The notes: a model not told the origin generated them from the sequence alone. A DNA stretch of 23,333 nt from UBA7803 sp041686955 (GCA_041686955.1 JAWLCV010000061.1:1-23333), one strand, 5' to 3'; positions 14,722 to 22,470 are shown, numbered from the stretch's first letter. Translations and numbers: made by a program.

Positions 14722-16313
14722 ATCAACTGACGGATCAGCTCCGATGCGGGGCCTGCGAAAGCCGTCACCAGAACGAGCGCCACCATGGCGGCACCCAGGC
14801 TGGCGACGAATGCCAGCTTCTCCATGCGCCTGCGCTGCGCAGTCTCCGGGGTGGCCATCCGGCCGATGGTGCCGATGACCGGCAGGTTCAAGCTCGCAAG
14901 CTCCGCGCTTCGGAAAAAGACCGGTCGGATGAGGGTCAGCAGCACGGCGACGCCGATTCCCAATGCAAGAGACAACACGAAAACGGCCACGAGAAACAGC
15001 GCGCGAGGAGGCCCGGTAGGTTCGCTGGGTGCGTGAGGCGGTTCGATGATCCGAAACTTCACGTTTTCCGTGTTCGAGCTCACTCGCTGCGAAGTCTGCA
15101 GGTTCTCCCAGCGTTCGAGCATTTCCTGGTATCGGGCTTGCACCACGTCGTAGTCCCGGTTCAGGCGCATCAGCTCCGCCTCTACCTGGGGGATCACGTC
15201 GACGAGCTCGCGCAACCGGTCGACCTCCGCTTCCTTTTCACGAACCAGGGCGGACAGGCTGGCGATTTCCACCTGCACGTCGCTGAGCTGGATTTTCATG
15301 TTCTGGTAAACGGGGTTCAGGTCCAGCGGGGTGGTTGCAACGGGCCCGCCCGAGCTGGCCGCCTGTGCCGCCAGCTCTTCCCGGCGTTGAGCTTTCAGAT
15401 CCTCCAGCAGGGAGCGCGTGCGAACGATCTCCGGATGCTTGTCGGTGTACTCCACCGAGGCATCCGCCAGCCGCCGCTCCAGCTCCGCGATCCGTCCGTC
15501 CAGTGACGAGCCGAGAGCGCCTCCACCGCTGCCCATCACCGGAGTCATCAGACCGAACACGGGCTCTTCGCCGGCGAGCTGACGCTGAAGAGCGGACCGA
15601 CGTTGCTGTTCAACGCGGAGCTGACGCTGCAACTCCTCGAGCTCCGTCAGCGCAGTCTGAAGCTGCTGGTAATAGTCACCGCGCTCGCCGGGCATCATGC
15701 CCACGTTCTTCTGCTTGAAGCTCTTGAGCCGATCCTCTGCTTCGACCAGACGCTTCTCGTATGCCTCGATCTGCTCACGAAGCGTGTGCTCTGCCTGTGC
15801 GGTGTCCTGGGACTTGTTGCCCAGAGTGTCTTCCACGAAGGTGTTGAGCAGGCTCTTGACGACCGTCAGCGCCGTTTCCCGGTTCGCGTCTTCGTAAGAG
15901 ATCTTGTAAACGCCCAGGCCATCGCGCGAGATGTCGATGCGCTCCTCGAGGGAAATCAGCCGGCGCTCGAACTCGGCTGGCGTCGCGCTTTTCACGTCCA
16001 GGTCGATTTCCCGGGCCACAGCCTCGATGTTCGGCCGGCTCACCACGGCCCGCGTCATGACGCCCACCTCGTTGGCGACGTCCGTTTCGACGGACAGCCC
16101 CCTCAGCAGAGGCCGCAGCACGCTCTCCGTGTCGACGTACACTACCGTGGATGCCCCGTACGTGTCGGGCATGGTGTACACCTTGAACCACCCGATGAGG
16201 CACACGACCCACACCACGCCGACCACGAGCCAGCGGTAATTCCACGCGCCGTAGGCGTGGTGGATCACCAGATCGAGGATCTTGCGGAGCTCGCTTTGAG
16301 GTGAAGTCTGCAT
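14718..16313 (-). CDS. XrtA-associated chain-length determinant (Wzz/PCP family)
   Basis: A 531-residue polysaccharide co-polymerase like TIGR03007. The first membrane segment is RWLVVGVVWVVCLIGWFKVY (about residues 28-47), followed by the Wzz-domain segment YVDTESVLRPLLRGL. A long periplasmic coiled-coil runs from about 160 to 410, rich in Glu, Gln, Leu and Arg. A proline-rich stretch leads into a second membrane segment near 440-465, and a third hydrophobic segment lies near the C-terminus (about 505-525). No Walker motifs are fused, so the partner tyrosine kinase must be a separate gene, and none is in the window. A TTG at 16328, three bases after the beta-barrel stop, is an alternative start; I prefer the ATG at 16313 because homology begins just after it. 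It controls chain length with the export lipoprotein and beta-barrel. Confidence 0.9.
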   Translation of the reverse strand: MQTSPQSELRKILDLVIHHAYGAWNYRWLVVGVVWVVCLIGWFKVYTMPDTYGASTVVYVDTESVLRPLLRGLSVETDVANEVGVMTRAVVSRPNIEAVAREIDLDVKSATPAEFERRLISLEERIDISRDGLGVYKISYEDANRETALTVVKSLLNTFVEDTLGNKSQDTAQAEHTLREQIEAYEKRLVEAEDRLKSFKQKNVGMMPGERGDYYQQLQTALTELEELQRQLRVEQQRRSALQRQLAGEEPVFGLMTPVMGSGGGALGSSLDGRIAELERRLADASVEYTDKHPEIVRTRSLLEDLKAQRREELAAQAASSGGPVATTPLDLNPVYQNMKIQLSDVQVEIASLSALVREKEAEVDRLRELVDVIPQVEAELMRLNRDYDVVQARYQEMLERWENLQTSQRVSSNTENVKFRIIEPPHAPSEPTGPPRALFLVAVFVLSLALGIGVAVLLTLIRPVFFRSAELASLNLPVIGTIGRMATPETAQRRRMEKLAFVASLGAAMVALVLVTAFAGPASELIRQLI

Positions 16314-16331
16314 CGGTATGGCTACCAACCG

Positions 16332-17639
16332 TCAGTACACATTGCCGAAGAGGACATAGCTCAAACGCAGCAGAACGCTCCATTCCTCGACCGAATCGTC
16401 GACCGTGCCTTCGTCGCTACGATCCATGTAGCCGCCCATGGCCCCGATCTCGAGCCGGCGCGAGATGTTCCAGGCGGCGCCGATGGAGGCGCCATACTCG
16501 TCGTATTCCCGCTCCTCATCCGTGTTCTCGGTACGCCGAAAGTACAGGTTGACGGAACCTTCTAGGTTCGGCCGCAGTGCACGGGTGATAGCGAGACTGG
16601 CGCCCAAACGATCCTCGTCTTCCGGAACATCCTCGTAATCCTGGCGAGTCGCCGTGCCGTTGAGCGCGAAACGGTTTGCACCCAACTGCGTATCGTACGT
16701 AAGACTCAAGGTTTGCTGCTCGTAGACCTCGCTGATGTCCGTATCTCCGACGACCACGTCCCCGGAGATGGAATCGAATCCTCGGCCCGAAAAGTCGAGC
16801 GAGTTGTCCCGGTAGTCCAGTGAATAGCTCAGGCCTACGCTGGTCTGGGCGGAAATCTGGCGAGTGATGTCCATGCCGCCCACGACGCCATCCACCGTTT
16901 CCCGGCCCGCTTCCCGATCGACGGTGGTATAGCCGACGTTGAATCCCCATTGGGTACGGGCGCCCTGCCGGTCGTATCGAAGGGAGCCCGTTCCGGAGCG
17001 GTAGTCTGGCGCCGCCGGCTCGTCGAAGTTCGTGTCCGTGCCGTTCGCCAGAAGCTGCAGCGTGCTGATGGGCGACAGCGGCATGACGTAGCCGGCCTGG
17101 AGCTGATGACGGATACTGTCGATCTCGGTTTCTTCGGCGCGAACGTCGACGTACTCGTACGTGACCGTCGCGTAGTGGTTGGAGATCACATCGGCACGCA
17201 GGGTGGCACCCGCCGAGCTGTGGCTGGTGGTCTGCAGGTTGTCTGGAACGCGCTGTGCGCGATTCGAGATTTCCGACTCTCGTGTCACATTGGAGACGAA
17301 CAGCGACAGCCGCTCCGGCAGTACGTGCCACCGCCCCGAGGCGGAGCCCTCCGCCACGCTCTCGTCATCGAAGGTATCGTCCTGATAGATGCGACGATGC
17401 AGGCGGTAGCCAAGATCCAGTTCGGTTCTCGCCCCGAGATGTGAGGCATCGACGGTGAAGCCGGGCCGATGGATGATGTCTGATTCCGCATCGCCGCCGG
17501 CACGCTCGGGATTGCTGCTGTACTCGCCCGAGTAGCTCACCGTGCCCGCGTACTCCAGTCCGAACGCCGGGGTCGAAACCAGGACGGGCGCGGCGGAGAA
17601 GGCAGCGAGGGTCAACGCATGATTAGCGAATCGTGCCAC
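16332..17639 (-). CDS. PEP-CTERM system-associated outer-membrane beta-barrel (TIGR03016-like)
   Basis: A 435-residue predicted outer-membrane protein. It has a signal peptide with cleavage after STPAFG (around residue 27), then GLEYAGTVSYSGEYSSNP, the hallmark opening of the TIGR03016 family. The remainder alternates short polar/aromatic strands in pairs, with Asp/Glu-rich loops, and ends in SYVLFGNVY, a C-terminal aromatic typical of barrels inserted by the BAM machinery. The GTG at 17639 is preceded by a strong GAGGAGG site four bases upstream that overlaps the end of the export gene. It is placed between the export lipoprotein and the chain-length protein, consistent with a role as the outer-membrane conduit or its partner (inference). 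Confidence 0.87.
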   Translation of the reverse strand: MARFANHALTLAAFSAAPVLVSTPAFGLEYAGTVSYSGEYSSNPERAGGDAESDIIHRPGFTVDASHLGARTELDLGYRLHRRIYQDDTFDDESVAEGSASGRWHVLPERLSLFVSNVTRESEISNRAQRVPDNLQTTSHSSAGATLRADVISNHYATVTYEYVDVRAEETEIDSIRHQLQAGYVMPLSPISTLQLLANGTDTNFDEPAAPDYRSGTGSLRYDRQGARTQWGFNVGYTTVDREAGRETVDGVVGGMDITRQISAQTSVGLSYSLDYRDNSLDFSGRGFDSISGDVVVGDTDISEVYEQQTLSLTYDTQLGANRFALNGTATRQDYEDVPEDEDRLGASLAITRALRPNLEGSVNLYFRRTENTDEEREYDEYGASIGAAWNISRRLEIGAMGGYMDRSDEGTVDDSVEEWSVLLRLSYVLFGNVY

Positions 17640-17648
17640 GAGGCCTCC

Positions 17649-18263
17649 TCAGAATGCCCGCTGGGGCACGGTCAGGATGTCACCCGGCCGCAGGGTGAAG
17701 TTCGTGCTCATGTCGCCGCTCTCGAGGATGCGGTCGAGTCGAACGTCCAGCCGATCACCGGTTGCCCGGTACAGAACCGCGCGCCGTGGGTTGCCGAACT
17801 CGGTGACGCCACCGGAATCCAGGATTGCGTCCAGCACGGTCATCCCGGGGCGATACGGCATCGAGCTGGGCGATCCCACCGCGCCCGTAATCCGTACCCG
17901 GCTCAAGTACTCGTTGCTGCCCATGCCGGTGACCGTGACGGTGACGATGGGCTCTCGAATGTACTCACTCAGGATGGTCTCGATACGGTCGCTCACCTGC
18001 TCGGGCGTCAGGTTGCCTACCTCGATGTCACCGGCCACTGGAACCGTGACCTTCCCGTCTGGCCGCACGGGAACCGCCACCGAAAGATCCGGATTGCGCC
18101 AGACGTCGATCCGCAGATCGTCGCCCACGCCGATGCGATATTCGTCAGCGAATACCGGAACGTCCTGCAATGCCTCGGGCGGAGGCGGCTGGGTGCTCGC
18201 ACACGCCGCGATCGTCAGCGTCATCGCCAGCATCAGCGGCAGCCCTGGTTTCTTTCTAATCAC
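17649..18263 (-). CDS. XrtA/PEP-CTERM polysaccharide export lipoprotein (Wza-like)
   Basis: A 204-residue periplasmic/outer-membrane lipoprotein like TIGR03027. The signal peptide ends in a lipobox Thr-Ile-Ala-Ala-Cys21. A Poly_export domain follows, with YRIGVGDDLRIDVWRNPDLS (residues 42-61) and VRPDGKVTVPVAGDIEV, then an SLBB-type domain containing ITGAVGSP and YRPGMTVLDAILDSGGVTEF, ending in LRPGDILTVP. This is the short form lacking the Wza transmembrane helix, consistent with a separate beta-barrel partner encoded next. The start is a GTG at 18263 with a GAGGG ribosome site. The 134-base gap to wecB could hold a promoter, but I found no convincing one. Confidence 0.92.
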   Translation of the reverse strand: MIRKKPGLPLMLAMTLTIAACASTQPPPPEALQDVPVFADEYRIGVGDDLRIDVWRNPDLSVAVPVRPDGKVTVPVAGDIEVGNLTPEQVSDRIETILSEYIREPIVTVTVTGMGSNEYLSRVRITGAVGSPSSMPYRPGMTVLDAILDSGGVTEFGNPRRAVLYRATGDRLDVRLDRILESGDMSTNFTLRPGDILTVPQRAF

Positions 18264-18397
18264 AGTCCCTCGTCCCTCCAGCTTCTGACAGTTCGACTCG
18301 AGCCGCCCGGCACCCAGGTGGTGCGTCGGATTCTACTGGCCTCGAACCCGCGTACGTGTGAATGGTTATGCCGGATTTGTATACCGCCCGCAGGGTG

Positions 18398-19540
18398 TCA
18401 TCCCGCGGCGCCGGCCGCACCCCGCTCCGTTGCAACGGACGCTGGCCGGCCGGCCAGTTCGGATTCCATGATCTCCACGATCCGGGTAGCCGCATGGCCG
18501 TCCCACAGGTCCGGCACCCTACCCCGCACCGCGCGCTCGGAGACGACCCGGTCTACCGCCCCCCGCACCACATCAGGATCCGTACCCGCCAGCACGTTGC
18601 TCCCCACGTCCACCGTGATCGGCCGCTCGGTGTTGTCGCGCATGGTGATGCAGGGAATCTGCAGGTACGTGCTCTCCTCCTGAATGCCGCCGGAATCGGT
18701 GATCACGGCCCGGGCCTGGTCCACGAGGGAGATGAAATCGAGATAGCCGAGCGGCTCGACGATGCGCACGTGCGGATTGTTCTCGAGCCGTTCATACAGT
18801 CCGTGACGCTCCGCCGACGCACGAGTCCGCGGATGCAGTGGCAGCACCACCGGATGGTGACCGGCGGCGTGCTCGATGATGGCGATCACGTTGGCGAGCC
18901 GCTCCCGGCTGTCCACGTTGCTCGGCCGGTGGAACGTCCCGACGAAGTATTGGTTCGGCGAAAGCTCCAGGGCCCGGTGCACGCAGCGAGCCCGCGCCTT
19001 GTCGAGATTTTTTACGAGGGTGTCGATCATCACGTTGCCGACGTGGTACGCGCGGCCCGGCACGCCCTCCCGTGCCAGGTTCTCCATTCCCGAGGGCTCG
19101 GTGACGAACAGCAGGTCGGAGAGCTCGTCCGTTTCGATGCGGTTGATCTCCTCCGGCATCTCCATGTCGAAGCTGCGCAGTCCCGCTTCCACGTGAATCA
19201 CCGCGATGCCGTGCCGCTTTGCGACCCGGGCGCACGCCACGGTGGAGTTCACGTCGCCGACCACCAGAACCGCGTCGGGCCGCTCCTCGCGGACGATGGG
19301 ATCGAATCGCTCTGCGATTCGTTCGATCTGCTCGAGCCGCTCGCCGGAGCCCACGTTCAGATTGATCTTCGGGGTGGGAATGCCCAAGTCATCGAAGAAG
19401 ACCTTCGACATCCGGTCGTCGTAGTGCTGACCCGTATGGACGATCAGCCCTTCCATGCCGTCCCTGACCTCGAGCGCCGCCATCAGGGGCGCGATCTTCA
19501 TGAAGTTGGGGCGTGCCCCGGCTACGTTGAGTATCTTCAC
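18398..19540 (-). CDS. wecB: UDP-N-acetylglucosamine 2-epimerase (non-hydrolysing)
   Basis: A 380-residue enzyme that interconverts UDP-GlcNAc and UDP-ManNAc in the cytoplasm, close in length to E. coli WecB (376). Motifs in order: ARPNFMK (residues 8-14), HTGQHYDDR (35-43), VVGDVNST (92-99), HVEAGLRS (115-122), EEINRIETD (129-137), TFHRPSNVD where many homologues have HRREN, LHPRT and DSGGIQEES. The ATG at 19540 begins at the conserved MKILNVAGARPN. A perfect -10 hexamer lies about 33 bases upstream. No UDP-ManNAc dehydrogenase (WecC) is nearby, so ManNAc itself may be the sugar used, or the dehydrogenase is elsewhere. First gene of the long minus-strand block. Confidence 0.93.
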   Translation of the reverse strand: MKILNVAGARPNFMKIAPLMAALEVRDGMEGLIVHTGQHYDDRMSKVFFDDLGIPTPKINLNVGSGERLEQIERIAERFDPIVREERPDAVLVVGDVNSTVACARVAKRHGIAVIHVEAGLRSFDMEMPEEINRIETDELSDLLFVTEPSGMENLAREGVPGRAYHVGNVMIDTLVKNLDKARARCVHRALELSPNQYFVGTFHRPSNVDSRERLANVIAIIEHAAGHHPVVLPLHPRTRASAERHGLYERLENNPHVRIVEPLGYLDFISLVDQARAVITDSGGIQEESTYLQIPCITMRDNTERPITVDVGSNVLAGTDPDVVRGAVDRVVSERAVRGRVPDLWDGHAATRIVEIMESELAGRPASVATERGAAGAAG

Positions 19541-19572
19541 TCGCTTGGGTCTGCTCGAACGAAAACCGGGCC

Positions 19573-19578
19573 ATTATA
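19573..19578 (-). promoter_or_regulatory. Candidate sigma-70 -10 box for wecB
   Basis: The minus strand at 19578-19573 reads exactly TATAAT, placing transcription start near 19566 and a leader of about 26 bases before the ATG at 19540. The region 16-18 bases upstream shows no recognisable -35 hexamer, so activity may be weak or activator-dependent. This is the best promoter candidate for the wecB-to-deacetylase block. Confidence 0.45.
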
Positions 19579-19761
19579 GAGAAGAGCCGGCAGGCGCATG
19601 GCACCGGGATGTAAGTTGCCGCGCCCGGCCGCTGATCCTCGGGCGTCGAGTTTTACAGCTCGGAGGAACCAATCGTCCATGGTGTCGGTGCGCTTTACAC
19701 ACCCACATCAGCCTTACAATCCGCACGGGTTAAGTGGCTGAACAATAAGATATTTTCGTTT

Positions 19762-19777
19762 TGGCCCAACGTTTGCT
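19762..19777 (+). promoter_or_regulatory. Sigma-54 (RpoN) -24/-12 promoter for the PEP-CTERM gene
   Basis: TGGCCC at 19762-19767, five bases, then TTGCT at 19773-19777 gives the invariant GG (19763-19764) and GC (19775-19776) separated by exactly ten bases. This differs from the sigma-54 consensus TGGCAC-N5-TTGC at one position. Transcription would start near 19787, about 52 bases before the ATG. An A/T-rich stretch (about 19741-19760) lies just upstream. PEP-CTERM genes are known to be controlled by RpoN with the NtrC-like PrsR regulator, which fits. Direct sequence evidence is strong; activity is inferred. Confidence 0.8.
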
Positions 19778-19838
19778 TTAAGCCGCGACAGTTGGCGCCA
19801 GCCCGGCGTCAGAAGTGCGAAACCGACGAGGAAGTTCG

Positions 19839-20474
19839 ATGCAACGACTTAGGTTCTGGCGCCACGCCATGCTCGTGGCTGGACTCAGCCTGTTCTCCTG
19901 GAACGCGCAGGCTGGACTCATTCTCACCCTGGAGGACAGCACGGGAGCGAGCGCGACTGTGACCGACGACGACGGCGACGGCTGGGTCACATTCGTCGGC
20001 GCTGTTGGCACGTGGACCATCAACGTCACTACGGGAGTCACTAATCCCGCTGTCGGCTCGGACAGGTACGATGAGATCGATCTCAACAGCGTCAACATCA
20101 GTGGCGGTGAAGGTACGTTGACCATCAAGCTCACCCGCACTGGGCTCGAGCGCAGCCCCGCCAACTGGAGCGCGGCACTTGGTGGTACGACCACGGGAAC
20201 CATCGACTTCGCGACCATGCTGAACGACACTGTGCTGTCCAGCTACTCCACCTCGGACTGGGCCTTTGCGAAGACCGCCAGCGGCGAGATCGACGAGGCG
20301 GAGCCCTACTCCATGAGCCTGCTCGCAACCATCCATCATGCGGGTCCTGGCCTCACCTCGAGCTTCGACTACCACGTCCGTGTGCCGGAACCGGCCACGG
20401 TGGCTCTTCTGGGCTCCGGGCTCCTCGGGCTGGGCTTCGCCTCCCGGCGCCGGCGGCAGGCACGCACCGCCTGA
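19839..20474 (+). CDS. PEP-CTERM sorting domain protein (exosortase A substrate)
   Basis: A 211-residue secreted protein. A signal peptide ends at AQA (residues 23-25). The mature region is beta-rich, high in Thr/Ser/Gly/Asp and free of cysteine, with a DDDGDG acidic turn (43-48) and GAVGTWTINVTTG (54-66), a pattern seen in other small PEP-CTERM proteins. The C-terminus has the complete sorting signal: VPEPATVALL (182-191), a hydrophobic segment to about residue 200, then RRRRQ. Exosortase A would cleave near the PEP motif after export. The ATG at 19839 has GAGGAAG four bases upstream; the in-frame GTG at 19815 lies before that ribosome site and was rejected. It is preceded by a sigma-54 promoter and followed by strong hairpins. 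The biological role is unknown; related proteins are needed for floc or biofilm matrix formation. Confidence 0.92.
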   Translation: MQRLRFWRHAMLVAGLSLFSWNAQAGLILTLEDSTGASATVTDDDGDGWVTFVGAVGTWTINVTTGVTNPAVGSDRYDEIDLNSVNISGGEGTLTIKLTRTGLERSPANWSAALGGTTTGTIDFATMLNDTVLSSYSTSDWAFAKTASGEIDEAEPYSMSLLATIHHAGPGLTSSFDYHVRVPEPATVALLGSGLLGLGFASRRRRQARTA

Positions 20475-20486
20475 CCAGCCCCGGGT

Positions 20487-20514
20487 AGTGCCCGTGCCGT
20501 CCGGCGCGGGCACT
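20487..20514 (+). terminator. Strong GC hairpin after the PEP-CTERM gene
   Basis: AGTGCCCGTGCC and GGCGCGGGCACT form a 12-bp stem with one wobble pair and a GTCC loop, 12 bases after the stop codon. No U-tract follows, so it may be a weak terminator, an mRNA 3'-end stabiliser or an attenuator that lowers readthrough into the deacetylase gene. Confidence 0.5.
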
Positions 20515-20515
20515 C

Positions 20516-20532
20516 GCCGGCTTCAGGCCGGC
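20516..20532 (+). repeat. Second hairpin (GCCGGC inverted repeat)
   Basis: GCCGGC at 20516-20521 and again at 20527-20532 pair across a TTCAG loop, directly adjoining the first hairpin. Tandem stem-loops with no U-tract suggest a processing or stabilising element in the transcript between the PEP-CTERM and deacetylase genes. Confidence 0.45.
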
Positions 20533-20613
20533 AAGCGCGGCAGGACGAACCCAGCCAGCGACGCTACACTTTCCATTGACCCATCCACCTACCGATCCAT
20601 TCCTGGCGCCGAT

Positions 20614-21504
20614 ATGAGTCGTGTTCTCAATGCCCTGTCGTTCGACGTGGAAGATTACTTCCAGGTCTCGGCGTTCAACGACGTCATCGATCGGAGCAGC
20701 TGGGAGATCCAGCCGCGGCGGGTGGGCGAGAACACGCGCGCCATCCTCGACCTGTTGGCCGCTCACGAGGTCAAGGCAACCTTCTATGTACTGGGATGGG
20801 TGGCAGAGCGGCACCCGGACCTGGTGAAGGCCATCGCCCGCGGCGGCCACGAAATTGCCTCCCACGGCTACAGTCACAAGCTGATCTATTCCCAGTCGCG
20901 CGACGAGTTCGCGGAGGAGACCCGGCGCTCCAAGGGAATACTCGAGGATCTGGCCCAGGTATCGGTGACCTCCTACCGCGCCGCCAGCTATTCGATCACG
21001 GCCGAGTCGCTCTGGGCGCTGGACGTGCTCCACGAGGCGGGCTTCAGCACCGACTCCAGCATCTTTCCCATCCGTCACGACCGCTATGGGTTGATGGGCG
21101 GGCCGCTGCAGCCCTACTACATCGATCTGCCTGGAGGTGGCCGGATCCTCGAATATCCGATCTCCACCCTGCAGCGTTTGGGGCTGAACCTGCCGGTCTC
21201 CGGCGGCGGTTACTTCCGGCTGTATCCCTACGCCCTGAGCCGGTGTCTGGCCCGTCAGGTGAACGCGGAGGGCCGCCCGTTCGTCTTCTATCTGCACCCG
21301 TGGGAAGTGGATCCGGATCAGCCCCGGGTGGACGTCGGCCCCCTCACCCGTTTCCGCCACTACAACAATCTGGCCAAATGCCGCGGACGGCTCGAGCGGC
21401 TGCTTCGGGATTTTCGTTTCGGGACGGTGAGCGAGAGCGTCGCGGCGAATTACGGTCGGGATGCCCGACTGCCGAGCCATTCGTACTATCCTCCCGTGCC
21501 ATAA
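20614..21504 (+). CDS. XrtA system polysaccharide deacetylase (TIGR03006-like)
   Basis: A 296-residue NodB-type deacetylase. It begins ALSFDVEDYFQVSAF (residues 6-20), the family signature in which the first motif is shortened to FDVEDYF. It continues with ATFYVLGWVAERHPDLV, then GHEIASHGYSHKLIYSQS with the two metal-binding histidines, YRAASYSIT, ILEYPIST and FYLHPWEVDPDQPR near the end, which carries the catalytic histidine. It is expected to deacetylate the exported or lipid-linked exopolysaccharide. The start at ATG 20614 is set by homology; a good ribosome site is not visible, and the frame stays open upstream into the PEP-CTERM gene. It probably shares the PEP-CTERM transcript, 139 bases downstream of that stop and after two hairpins. 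Confidence 0.92.
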   Translation: MSRVLNALSFDVEDYFQVSAFNDVIDRSSWEIQPRRVGENTRAILDLLAAHEVKATFYVLGWVAERHPDLVKAIARGGHEIASHGYSHKLIYSQSRDEFAEETRRSKGILEDLAQVSVTSYRAASYSITAESLWALDVLHEAGFSTDSSIFPIRHDRYGLMGGPLQPYYIDLPGGGRILEYPISTLQRLGLNLPVSGGGYFRLYPYALSRCLARQVNAEGRPFVFYLHPWEVDPDQPRVDVGPLTRFRHYNNLAKCRGRLERLLRDFRFGTVSESVAANYGRDARLPSHSYYPPVP

Positions 21505-21511
21505 TTTCGCC

Positions 21512-22441
21512 ATGAAAGCGAAACCGACCATCACCCCCGTCCGCGATTACTTCATCACCCTCCAGGACCGCATCGTTGCCGCGCTGGAAGAGCTCGACGG
21601 CGAGGCGAAGTTTTCCCGCGAAGAGATTTCCGGCCCCGGCGGCGCGCTTTCGCGCCCCCGGGTGCTCGAGGACGGCCCACGAATCGAGAAGGCGGCGGTT
21701 CAGTTCACCCACAGCCTCGGAAGCTCGCTGCCCCCCGCCGCCACCGAACGCAACCCCCACTTGGCCGGCCACGGCTTCCAGGCCACGGCGATCTCGTTGA
21801 TCGTGCATCCGCGCAATCCCTACGTCCCCACCACCCACGCCAACCTGCGCTTCTTCATGGTGGAGGCCGAGGAGCCGGTCTGGTACTTCGGCGGCGGCTT
21901 CGACCTCACCCCCTATTACGGCTTCGAGGAGGACGCGGTGCACTGGCACCGCCAGGCGCGAGCCGCCGCGGGTCCGCACTACCCCGCCCTCAAGGCCGCC
22001 TGCGACGAGTACTTCTATCTGCCGCACCGGGGCGAGTGCCGCGGCATCGGGGGACTCTTCTTCGACGACTGGACGGAGGGCGGCTTCGAGGCGAGCTTCG
22101 AGTTCACCCGGGCGGTGGGCGATCACTTCCTGCCGGCCTATCGGCCCATCTTCGAGCGGCGCATGTCCATAGCCTACGGCGAGCGCGAGCGGGACTGGCA
22201 GCTCTACCGCCGGGGCCGCTACGCCGAGTTCAACCTGGCCATCGATCGCGGAACGAAGTACGGCCTGCAGAGCGGGCGGCGGGTGGAATCCGTGCTGGCC
22301 TCGTTGCCGCCCCTCGCCGCCTGGAAGTACGACTACCGACCCGAGCCCGGGAGCGAGGAAGCGCGCCTGTACAGCGACTTCCTGCCGCCCCGCGACTGGC
22401 TGGCCGAAAGCGCGGAGCCTGTGGATAACTCTGGGGATTAA
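21512..22441 (+). CDS. hemF: Oxygen-dependent coproporphyrinogen III oxidase
   Basis: A 309-residue cytoplasmic enzyme that converts coproporphyrinogen III to protoporphyrinogen IX using O2 (E. coli HemF is 299 residues). Conserved blocks are ERNPHLAGHGFQATAIS, VPTTHANLRFF, WYFGGGFDLTPYYGFEEDA followed by HWH, GECRGIGGLFFDDW, and GRYAEFNLAIDRGTKYGLQS. The ATG at 21512 lies seven bases after the deacetylase stop and has no obvious ribosome site, suggesting either coupling or a start dependent on readthrough. A few extra C-terminal residues (AESAEPVDNSGD) go beyond the usual end. It is a housekeeping gene marking the edge of the exopolysaccharide locus and indicates an organism that makes heme aerobically. 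Confidence 0.97.
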   Translation: MKAKPTITPVRDYFITLQDRIVAALEELDGEAKFSREEISGPGGALSRPRVLEDGPRIEKAAVQFTHSLGSSLPPAATERNPHLAGHGFQATAISLIVHPRNPYVPTTHANLRFFMVEAEEPVWYFGGGFDLTPYYGFEEDAVHWHRQARAAAGPHYPALKAACDEYFYLPHRGECRGIGGLFFDDWTEGGFEASFEFTRAVGDHFLPAYRPIFERRMSIAYGERERDWQLYRRGRYAEFNLAIDRGTKYGLQSGRRVESVLASLPPLAAWKYDYRPEPGSEEARLYSDFLPPRDWLAESAEPVDNSGD

Positions 22442-22446
22442 TCCTT

Positions 22447-22470
22447 GATGATCGTCATGGTGACGTCATC
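22447..22470 (+). terminator. Hairpin after hemF
   Basis: GATGATCGTCA and TGACGTCATC pair with a single bulged T around a TGG loop, starting six bases after the hemF stop. The right arm includes the perfect palindrome TGACGTCA (22461-22468). No U-tract follows, so termination is possible but unproven; a protein-binding site is an alternative. Confidence 0.45.

Noticed and set aside
13696..14730. 344-codon plus-strand open frame
   Set aside because: Antisense to xrtA and epsI, where the catalytic triad fixes the true frame.
18290..18330. GG-N10-GC spacing on the minus strand upstream of the export gene
   Set aside because: Only the GG and GC agree with the sigma-54 consensus; the flanking bases do not, so it is likely chance in GC-rich DNA.
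18362..19579. 405-codon plus-strand open frame
   Set aside because: Antisense to wecB, whose motifs are unambiguous; His/Arg-rich translation with no domain.
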